From Rhipicephalus microplus (taxonomy: Eukaryota > Arthropoda > Arachnida > Ixodida > Ixodidae), in NCBI RefSeq assembly GCF_043290135.1, contig NW_027464604.1, positions 937,501-1,001,500 of the forward strand: DNA of 64,000 nucleotides, in the 5' to 3' direction. Shown piece after piece: positions 53,701 to 64,000 of the stretch. Position 1 is the stretch's first letter; each line of letters opens with the position of its first letter. The notes beneath the pieces were generated by a model, which did not search any database, was not told the origin of the DNA, and saw only the letters and a program-made list of their open reading frames with translations. The position numbers and the translations under genes were made by a program.

Positions 53701-56700
53701 ATCTTTTGGTAATTGTCTTATTGTCTCCCTGAAACGGACGTGCCAAGATGCATATTTGGCCTGAGCAGTCGCAAATGCCTATATTTGTTTGATGCACAAG
53801 TGGCCTGTGCATGCGTTCATTTCGTATCATGTAATGCTCTTCTGCTGACGCTGGATTTACCGCAGTGCTTTTGCGATGCAGTGAAGCTTAATCATATTTA
53901 AGTATTTGTCCTTTTGTTTGCCTGAAACGGACGTGCCAAGATGCATATTTGGCCTGAGCAGTCACAGATGTTTATATTTGTTTGATGCACAAGTGGCCTG
54001 TGCATGCGTTCATTTCGTATCATATATTGCTGTTCTGCTCATGCTCGCTTTACCGCAGTGCTTTTGCGATGCAGGGAAGCTTGATGATATTTAAGTATTT
54101 GTCCTTTTGTTTGCCTGAAACAGACATGCCAAGATGCATATGTGGCCTGAGCAGTTGCTAATGCTTATGTTTGTTCGATGCACAAGTGGCCTGTGCATGC
54201 GTTCATTTCGTATCATGTAATGCTCTTCTGCCAACGCTGGCTTTACCGCAGTGCTTTCGCGATGCAGTGAAGCTTAATCATCTTTTGGTGATTGTCTTTT
54301 TGTCTCCCTGAAACGGACGTGCCAAGATGCATATTTCGCCTGAGCAGTCGCAAATACTTATTTTTTTGATGCACAAGTGGCGTGGGCATGCGTTCATTTC
54401 GTGTGATGAAATGCTCTTGTGCTCACGCTGGCTTTACCGCAGCGCTTTCTCGATGCTGTGAAGCTTAATCATCTCTCAGTAATTGTTTTTTTTGTCTCCC
54501 TGAAACGGACAAGCCAAGATGCATATTTGGCCTGAACAGTCGCAAATGCTTAGAATAGATTGATGCACAAGTGGCCTGTGCATGCGTTATTTTCGTATCA
54601 TGTAATGCTTTTCTGCTCGCTTTGGCTTTAACGCAGTGCTTTCGCGATGCAGTGAAGCTTAATCATCTTTTGGTAATTGTCTTTCTGTCTCCCTGAAACG
54701 GACGTGCGAAGATGCATATTTGGCCTGAGCAGTCGCAAATGCTTATATTTGTTCGATGCACAAGTGACCTGTGCATGCGTTCATTTCGTATCATGTAATG
54801 CTATTTGCTCAAGCTGGCTTTACCGCAGTGCTTTTGTGATGCAGTGAAGCTTGATCATACTTTAGTATTTGTCTTTTCGTTTGTCTGAGACGGACATGCC
54901 AAGATGTATATTTGGCCTGAGCAGTCGCAAATGCTTAAATTTGTTCGATGCACAAGTGGCCTGTGTATGCGTTCATTTCGTATCATGTAATGCTCTTCTG
55001 TTCACGCTGGCTTTACCGCAGTGCTTTTTCGATCCTGTGAAGCTTGATAATTTTTTGGTAATTGTCTTATTGTCTCGCTAAAACGGACGTGCAAAGATGC
55101 ATTAATGGCCTGAGCAGTCACAATTGCTTATATTTGTTTGATGCACAAGTGGCCTGCGCATGCGTTCATTTCGTATCTTGTAATGCTCTTCTGCTCACGC
55201 TGGTTTTACAGCAGTGCTTTTGCGATGCAGTGAAGCTTGATGATATTTAAGTATTTGTCCTTTTGTTTGCCAGAAATGGACGTGCCAAGATGCATAATTG
55301 GCCTGTGCAGTCGCAAATGCTTATATTTGTTTGATGCACAAGTGGCCTGTGCATGCGTTCATTTCGTATCATGTATTGCTCTTCTGCTCACGCTGGCTTT
55401 ACCGCAGTGCTTTCGCGATGCACTGAAGCATAATCATCTTTTGGTAATTGTCTTTTTGTCTCCCTGAAACGGACGTGCCAAGATGCATATTTGGCCTGAG
55501 CAGTCGCAAATGCTTACATTTGTTTAATGCACAAGTGGCGTGTGCATGCGTTCATTTCGTATCATGTATTGCTCTTCCTCTCATGCTGGCTTTACCGCAG
55601 TACTTTCGTGATGCATTGAAGCTTAATCATCTTTTGGTAATTGTCCTTTTGTTTGCCTGAAACAGACCTGCCATGATGCATATTTGGCCTGAGCAGTCGC
55701 AAATGCCTATATTTGTTTGATGCACAAGTGGCCTGTGCATGCGTTCATTTCGTATCAAGTAATGCTATTCTGCTCACGCTGGCTTTACCGCAGTGCCTTT
55801 GCAATGCAGTGAAGCCTAATTATATTTAAGTATTTGTCCTTTTGTTTGCCTGAAACGGACGTGCCAAGATGCATATTTGGCCTGAGCAGTCGCAAATGCT
55901 TATATTTGTTTGATGCACAAGTGGCATGTGTATGCGTTCATTTCGTATCATGTATTGCTCTTCTGCTCATGCCCGCTTTACCGGAGTGCTTTCGTGATGC
56001 AGTGAAGCTTAATCATCTTTTGGTAATTGTCTTTTTGTCTCTCTGAAACGGACGTGCCAAGATGCATATTTGGCCTGAGCAGTCGCAAATGCTCATATTT
56101 GTTTGATGCACAAGTACCCTGTGCATGCGTTCATTTCGCATCCTGTAATGCTCTTCTGCTCATGCTGGCTTTACCGCAGTGCTTTTGCTATGCAGTGAAG
56201 CATGATCATATTTAAGTATTTGTCCTTTTGTTTGCGCGAAATGGACGAGCCAAGATGCATATTTGGCGTGAGCAGTCGCAAATGCTTATATTTGTTTGAT
56301 GCACAAGTGGCCTGGGCATGCGTTCATTTCGTATCATGTAGTGCTCTTCTGCTCATACTTGCTTTACCGCAGTGCTTTTTCGATGCAGTGAAGTTTGATC
56401 ATATTATAGTATTTGTCCTTTTGTTTGCCTGAAACGGACGTGCCAAGATGCATATTTGGCCTGAGCAGTTGCCAATGCTTCTACTTGTTTGATGCACAAG
56501 TGGCCTGTGCATGCGTTCATTTCGTATCATGTATTGCTTTTCTGCTCATGCTGGCTTTACGGCAGTTCTTTTGTGATGCAGTGAAGCTTAATCATCTTTT
56601 GGTAATTGTCCTTTTGTTTGCCTGAAACGGACGTGCCAAGATGCATATTTATTCTGTGCAGTCGCAAATGCTTATATTTGTTTGATGCACAAGTGGCCTG

Positions 56701-59700
56701 GGCATGCGTTCATTTTGTATCATGTAGTGCTCTTCTGCTCATGCTGGCTTTACCGCAGTGCTTTTTCGATGCAGTGAAGCTTGATCATATTTTAGTATTT
56801 GTCCTTTTGTTTGCCTGAAACGGACGTGCCAAGATGCATATTTGGCCTGAGCAGTCGCAAATACTTGTATTTTTTTGATGCACAAATGGCCTGTGCTTGC
56901 GTTCATTTCGTATCATGTAATGCTCTACTGCTCAAGCTGGCTTTACCGCAGTTCTTTCGCGATGCAGTGAAGCTTAATCATCTTTTGGTAATTGTCCTTT
57001 TGTTTGCCTGAAACGACGTGCCAAGATGCATATTTGGCGTGAGCAGTCGCAAATACTTATATTTTTTTGATGCACAAATGGCCTGTGCTTGCGTTCATTT
57101 CGTATCATGTAATGCTCTACTGCTCAAGCTGGCTTTACCGCAGTTCTTTCGCGATGCAGTGAAGCTTAATCATCTTTTGGTAATTGTCCTTTTGTTTGCC
57201 TGAAACGACGTGCCAAGATGCATATTTGGCCTGTGCAGTCGGAAATGCTTATATTTGATTGATGCACTAGTGGCCTGTGCATGCGTTCATTTCGTATCAT
57301 GTAATGCTTTTCTGCTCACGCTGGCATTATTGCAGTGCTTTTGCGATGCAGTGAAGCTTGATCAAATTTAAGTATTTGTCCTTTTGTTTGCCTGAAACGG
57401 TCGTGCCAAGATGCATATTTGGCTCTAGCAGTCGCAAATGCCTATCTTTGTTTGATGCACAAGTGGCCTGCCCATACGTTCATTTCGTATCTTGTAATGA
57501 TATTCTGCTCACGCTGGCTTTACCGCACTGCTTTTGCGATGCAGTGAAGCTTGATCATATTCAAGTGTTTATACTTTTGTTTGCCAGAAATGGACGTAAC
57601 AAGATGCATATTTGGCCTGTGCAGTCGCAAATGCTTATATTTGTTTTATGCACAAGTGGCCTGTGCATGCGTAAATTTCGTATCATGGAATGCTCTTCTG
57701 CTCACGTTGGCCTTACCGCAGTGCTTTCGCGATGCAGTGAAGCATAATCATCTTTTGGTAATTGTCTTTCTGTCTCCCTGAGACGGACGTGCCAAGATGC
57801 ATATGTGGCCTGAGCAGTCGCAAATGCTTATATTTGTTTGATGCAGAAGTACCCTGTGCATGCGTTCATTTCGTAACATATAATGCTTTTCTGCTCACGC
57901 TGGCTTTACCACAGTGCTTTTGCAATGCAGTGAAGCATGATCATATTTAAGTATTTGTCCTTTTGTTTGCTTGAAACGGACGTGCCAAGATGCCTGAGCA
58001 GTCGCAAATGCTTATATCTGTTTGATGCACAAGTGGCCTGGGCATGCGTTCATTTCGTATCACGTAGTGCTCTTCTGCTCATGCTGGCTTTACCGCAGTG
58101 CTTTTTTGATGCAGTGAAGCTTATTCATCTTTTGGTAATTGTCTTTATGTCTCGCCTAAACGAACGTGCCAAGATGCATATTTGGCCTGAGCAGTCGCAA
58201 ATGCTTATATTTGTTTGCTGCACAAGCGGCCTGTGCATGCGTTCATTTGGTATCATATAATGCTTCTCTGCTCACGGTGGCTTTACCGCAGTGCTTTCGC
58301 GATGCAGTGAAGCTTAATCATCTTTTGGTAATTGTCTTTTTGTCTCCTTGAAACGGACGTGCCAAGACGCATATTTGGCCTGAGCAGTCGCAAATGCTTA
58401 AATTTGTTCGATGCACAAGTGGCCTGTGTATGCGTTCATTCCGTATCATGTAATGCTCTTCGGTTCACGCTGGCTTTACCGAAGTGCTTTTTCGATCCAG
58501 TGAAGTTTGATAATTTTTTGGTAATTGTCTTATTGTCTCCCTAAAACGGACGTGCAAAGATGCATATTTGGCCTGAGCAGTCGCAAATGCTTATATTTGT
58601 TTGATGCACAAGTGGCCTGTGCTAAGTTCATTTCGTATCATCTATTGCTCTTCTTCTCATGCCAGCTTTACCGCAGTACTTTCGTGATGCAGTGAAGCTT
58701 AATCATCTTTTGGTAATTGTCTTTTTGTCTCTCTGAAACGGACGTGCCAAGATGCTTATTTGGCCTGAGCAGTCGCAATTGCTTATATTTGTTTGATGCA
58801 CAAGTGGCCTGTGCATGCGTTCATTTCGTATCACGTAATGCTCTTCTGCTTATGCTGGCTTTACCGCAGTGCTTTTGCGATGCAGTGAAGCATGATCATA
58901 TTTAAGTATTTGTCCTTTTATTTGCCTGAAACGTACATGCCAAGATGCATATTTGGCCTGAACAGTCGCAAATGCTTATATTTGTTTGATGCACAAGTGG
59001 CCTGTGCATGCGTTCATTTCGTATCATCTATTGCTCTTCTGCTCATGCTGGCTTTACCGCAGTACTTTCGCGATGCATTGAAGCTTAATCATCTTTTGGT
59101 AATTCTCCTTTTGTTTGCCTGAAACGGACCTGCCAAGATGCATATTTGGCCTGAGCAGTCGCAAATGCCTGTATTTGTTTGATGCACAAGTGGCCTGTGC
59201 ATGCGTTCATTTCGTATCATGTAATGCTATTCTGCTAATGCCCGCTTTACCGCAGTGCTTTCTTGATGCAGTGAAGCTTAATCATCTTTTGGTAATTGTC
59301 TTTTTGTCTCTCTGAAACGGACGTACCAAGATGCATATTTGGCCTGAGCAGTCGCAATGGCTATATTTGTTTGATGCACAAGTGGCCTGTGCATGCGTTC
59401 ATTTCGTATCACGTAATGCTCTTCTGCTAATGCTGGCTTTACCGCAGTGCTTTTGCGATGCAGTGAAGCTTGATCATATTTAAGTATTTGTCCTTTTATT
59501 TGCCTGAAACGGACATGCCAAGATGCATATTTGGCCTGAACAGTCGCAAATGCTTATATTTGTTTGATGCACAAGTACCCTGTGCATGCGTTCATTTCGT
59601 AACATGTAATGCTCTTCTGCTCACGCTGGCTTTACCGCAGTGCTTTTGCGATGCAGTGAAGCATGATCATATTTAAGTATTTGTCCCTTTGTTTGCGCGA

Positions 59701-62700
59701 AACGGACGAGCCAAGATGCATATTTGGCCTGAGCAGTCGCAAGTGCTTATGTTCAATTAATGCACAAGTGGCCTGTGCATGCGTTCATTTCGTATCAAGT
59801 ATTGCTCTTCTGCTCATGCTGGCTTTACCGCAGTACTTTCGCGATGCATTGAAGCCTAATCATCTTTTGGTATTTGTCCTTTTGTTTGCCTGAAACGGAC
59901 CTGCCAAGATGCATATTTGGCCTGAGCAGTCGCAAATGCCTATATTTGTTTGATGCACAAGTGGCCTGTGCATGCGTTCATTTCGTATCATGTAATGCTA
60001 TTCTGCTCACGCTGGCTTTACCGCAGTGCTTTTGCGATGCAGTGAAGCCTAATCATCTCTTGGTAATTGTTTTTTTTTTGTCTCCCTGAAACGGACATGC
60101 CAAGATGCATATTTGGCCTGAGCAGTCGCAAATGCTTATATTTGATTGATGCAAAAGTTGCCTGTGCATGCGTTCATTTCGTATCATGTAATGCTTTTCT
60201 GCTCACGCTGGCATTATTGCAGTGCTTTTGCGATGCAGTGAAGCTTGATCAAATTTAAGTATTTGTCCTTTTGTTTGCCTGAAACGGTCGTGCCAAGATG
60301 CATATTTGGCTCTAGCAGTCGCAAATGCCTATCTTTGTTTGATGCACAAGTGGCCTGCCCATACGTTCATTTCGTATCTTGTATTGATATTCTGCTCACG
60401 CTGGCTTTACCGCACTGCTTTTGCGATGCAGTGAAGCTTGATCATATTCAAGTGTTTATACTTTTGTTTGCCAGAAATGGACGTACCAAGATGCATATTT
60501 GGCCTGTGCAGTCGCAAATGCTTATATTTGTTTTATGCACAAGTGGCCTGTGCATGCGTAAATTTCGTATCATGGAATGCTCTTCTGCTCACGTTGGCTT
60601 TACCGCAGTGCTTTCGAGATGCAGTGAAGCATAATCATCTTTTGGTAATTGTCTTTCTGTCTCCCTGAGACGGACGTGCCAAGATGCATATGTGGCCAGA
60701 GCAGTCGCAAATGCTTATATTTGTTTGATGCAGAAGTACCCTGTGCATGCGTTCATTTCGTAACATATAATGCTTTTCTGCTCACGCTGGCTTTACCACA
60801 GTGCTTTTGCAATGCAGTGAAGCATGATCATATTTAAGTATTTGTCCTTTTGTTTGCTTGAAACGGACGTGCCAAGATGCCTGAGCAGTCGCAAATGCTT
60901 ATATTTGTTTGATGCACAAGTGGCCTGGGCATGCGTTCATTTCGTATCACGTAGTGCTCTTCTGCTCATGCTGGCTTTACCGCAGTGCTGTTTTGATGCA
61001 GTGAAGCTTATTCATCTTTTGGTAATTGTCTTTATGTCTCGCCTAAACGAACGTGCCAAGATGCATATTTGGCCTGAGCAGTCGCAAATGCTTATATTTG
61101 TTTGCTGCACAAGCGGCCTGTGCATGCGTTCATTTGGTATCATATAATGCTTCTCTGCTCAGGGTGGCTTTACCGCAGTGCTTTCGCGATGCAGTGAAGC
61201 TTAATCATCTTTTGGTAATTGTCTTTTTGTCTCCTTGAAACGGACGTGCCAAGACGCATATTTGGCCTGAGCAGTCGCAAATGCTTATATTTGTTTGATG
61301 CACAAGTGGCATGTGCATGCGTTCATTTCGTATCATGTATTGCTCTTCTGCTCATGCCCGCTTTACCGGAGTGCTTTCGTGATGCAGTGAAGCTTAATCA
61401 TCTTTTGGTAATTGTCTTTTTGTCTCTCTGAAACGGACGTGCCAAGATGCATATTTGGCCTGAGCAGTCGCAAATGCTTACATTTGTTTAATGCACAAGT
61501 GGCGTGTGCATGCGTTCATTTCGTATCATGTATTGCTCTTCCTCTCATGCTGGCTTTACCGCAGTACTTTCGTGATGCATTGAAGCTTAATCATCTTTTG
61601 GTAATTGTCCTTTTGTTTGCCTGAAACAGACCTGCCATGATGCATATTTGGCCTGAGCAGTCGCAAATGCCTATATTTGTTTGATGCACAAGTGGCCTGT
61701 GCATGCGTTCATTTCGTATCAAGTAATGCTATTCTGCTCACGCTGGCTTTACCGCAGTGCCTTTGCAATGCAGTGAAGCCTAATTATATTTAAGTATTTG
61801 TCCTTTTGTTTGCCTGAAACGGACGTGCCAAGATGCATATTTGGCCTGAGCAGTCGCAAATGCTTATATTTGTTTGATGCACAAGTGGCATGTGCATGCG
61901 TTCATTTCGTATCATGTATTGCTCTTCTGCTCATGCCCGCTTTACCGGAGTGCTTTCGTGATGCAGTGAAGCTTAATCATCTTTTGGTAATTGTCTTTTT
62001 GTCTCTCTGAAACGGACGTGCCAAGATGCATATTTGGCCTGAGCAGTCGCAAATGCTTATGTTCAATTAATGCACAAGTGGCCTGTGCATGCGTTCATTT
62101 CGTATCAAGTATTGCTCTTCTGCTCATGCTGGCTTTACCGCAGTACTTTCGCGATGCATTGAAGCCTAATCATCTTTTGGTATTTGTCCTTTTGTTTGCC
62201 TGAAACGGACCTGCCAAGATGCATATTTGGCCTGAGCAGTCGCAAATGCCTATATTTGTTTGATGCACAAGTGGCCTGTGCATGCGTTCATTTCGTATCA
62301 TGTAATGCTATTCTGCTCACGCTGGCTTTACCGCAGTGCTTTTGCGATGCAGTGAAGCCTAATCATCTCTTGGTAATTGTTTTTTTTTGTCTCCCTGAAA
62401 CGGACATGCCAAGATGCATATTTGGCCTGAGCAGTCGCAAATGCTTATATTTGATTGATGCAAAAGTTGCCTGTGCATGCGTTCATTTCGTATCATGTAA
62501 TGCTTTTCTGCTCACGCTGGCATTATTGCAGTGCTTTTGCGATGCAGTGAAGCTTGATCAAATTTAAGTATTTGTCCTTTTGTTTGCCTGAAACGGTCGT
62601 GCCAAGATGCATATTTGGCTCTAGCAGTCGCAAATGCCTATCTTTGTTTGATGCACAAGTGGCCTGCCCATACGTTCATTTCGTATCTTGTAATGATATT

Positions 62701-64000
62701 CTGCTCACGCTGGCTTTACCGCACTGCTTTTGCGATGCAGTGAAGCTTGATCATATTCAAGTGTTTATACTTTTGTTTGCCAGAAATGGACGTACCAAGA
62801 TGCATATTTGGCCTGTGCAGTCGCAAATGCTTATATTTGTTTTATGCACAAGTGGCCTGTGCATGCGTAAATTTCGTATCATGGAATGCTCTTCTGCTCA
62901 CGTTGGCTTTACCGCAGTGCTTTCGAGATGCAGTGAAGCATAATCATCTTTTGGTAATTGTCTTTCTGTCTCCCTGAGACGGACGTGCCAAGATGCATAT
63001 GTGGCCTGAGCAGTCGCAAATGCTTATATTTGTTTGATGCAGAAGTACCCTGTGCATGCGTTCATTTCGTAACATATAATGCTTTTCTGCTCACGCTGGC
63101 TTTACCACAGTGCTTTTGCAATGCAGTGAAGCATGATCATATTTAAGTATTTGTCCTTTTGTTTGCTTGAAACGGACGTGCCAAGATGCCTGAGCAGTCG
63201 CAAATGCTTATATTTGTTTGATGCACAAGTGGCCTGGGCATGCGTTCATTTCGTATCACGTAGTGCTCTTCTGCTCATGCTGGCTTTACCGCAGTGCTGT
63301 TTTGATGCAGTGAAGCTTATTCATCTTTTGGTAATTGTCTTTATGTCTCGCCTAAACGAACGTGCCAAGATGCATATTTGGCCTGAGCAGTCGCAAATGC
63401 TTATATTTGTTTGCTGCACAAGCGGCCTGTGCATGCGTTCATTTGGTATCATATAATGCTTCTCTGCTCAGGGTGGCTTTACCGCAGTGCTTTCGCGATG
63501 CAGTGAAGCTTAATCATCTTTTGGTAATTGTCTTTTTGTCTCCTTGAAACGGACGTGCCAAGACGCATATTTGGCCTGAGCAGTCGCAAATGCTTATATT
63601 TGTTTGATGCACAAGTGGCATGTGCATGCGTTCATTTCGTATCATGTATTGCTCTTCTGCTCATGCCCGCTTTACCGGAGTGCTTTCGTGATGCAGTGAA
63701 GCTTAATCATCTTTTGGTAATTGTCTTTTTGTCTCTCTGAAACGGACGTGCCAAGATGCATATTTGGCCTGAGCAGTCGCAAATGCTTACATTTGTTTAA
63801 TGCACAAGTGGCGTGTGCATGCGTTCATTTCGTATCATGTATTGCTCTTCCTCTCATGCTGGCTTTACCGCAGTACTTTCGTGATGCATTGAAGCTTAAT
63901 CATCTTTTGGTAATTGTCCTTTTGTTTGCCTGAAACAGACCTGCCATGATGCATATTTGGCCTGAGCAGTCGCAAATGCCTATATTTGTTTGATGCACAA
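50756..64000. repeat. 193-bp satellite array, about 68 monomers, continues past the window
   Basis: Monomers recur every 193 bp. Typical units carry aagctt, atgcat and gcatgc sites. Individual copies differ by substitutions, small indels and poly-T changes. Blocks of monomers repeat as units: 52150-52573 and 55237-55660 (offset 3087); 52941-53322 and 53713-54094 (772, four monomers); 57358-58351, 60245-61238 and 62554-63547 (offsets 2887 and 2309, near 15 and 12 monomers). 193 is one more than a multiple of three, so reading frames rotate each unit and the 61-129-residue ORFs, mostly lacking an ATG start, are not genes. Confidence 0.95.

Noticed and set aside
50756..64000. Repeated 61-129-residue Cys-rich ORFs as a secreted peptide family
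   Set aside because: The 193-bp unit shifts frame by one each copy, most ORFs start at TTG rather than ATG, and changes do not favour synonymous sites by eye.

Overview
This window is repeat-dense eukaryotic nuclear DNA, most likely from a hard tick (Ixodida, probably metastriate). The evidence is several copies of a tRNA-headed SINE resembling tick Ruka, Ty3/gypsy, CR1-like and Penelope-like elements of tick type, and no intact host gene. There are no operons, ribosome-binding sites or other bacterial features. Almost every coding trace belongs to a transposable element (TE). The names E1 to E9 are used only for cross-reference here.

Layout. 1-1575: 5' end of a minus-strand LINE (E1): an ORF1 with a PHD finger, open at the window edge, preceded by four near-identical 260-bp promoter-like monomers. 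1604-17530: a minus-strand Ty3/gypsy element (E2; 164-bp LTRs, 4-bp target duplication cagc). A plus-strand LTR element with gag and protease only (E3; 2254-11897, 5-bp duplication tatgg) sits inside its pol gene. E3 gag is in turn split by a 4.4-kb CR1-like LINE (E4; 4595-9034, minus) and by a SINE (9265-9504). Removing each insert restores the host reading frame. E2 also carries about 3.9 kb of foreign DNA (about 13169-17092) holding a Penelope-type GIY-YIG fragment, a SINE and a possible terminal exon. 17531-20548 is mostly non-coding, with a SINE inside a Penelope-type terminus. 20549-25555: decayed minus-strand LINE (E5) with a Cys finger, an SGNH-type ORF1, endonuclease and RT. 25556-31495: non-coding DNA with SINEs and LINE scraps. 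31498-38760: a microsatellite-rich zone with a gypsy element (E6), a SINE inverted dimer, an apparently intact DD41D mariner-like transposon with 453-bp terminal inverted repeats (E7), three hammerhead-ribozyme-like motifs and a solo LTR. 38757-44798: mostly unremarkable. 44799-50005: a CsRn1-like gypsy element (E8, minus) interrupted by a head-to-head Penelope 3'-end dimer (E9). 50756-64000: about 68 copies of a 193-bp satellite with higher-order structure, running off the window.

Most notable is E4. It has 267-bp 5' monomers, each with a TATA box and an initiator 31 bp apart on the minus strand. Its ORF1 opens with a 56-codon leader ending in a canonical 2A ribosome-skipping motif. ORF1 and ORF2 lie in one frame, separated only by UAG followed by CUA. 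Next are the three hammerhead-like motifs at 38.15-38.53 kb, whose stem II differs in sequence but still pairs. The window also shows several inverted duplications at truncated retroelement 5' ends.
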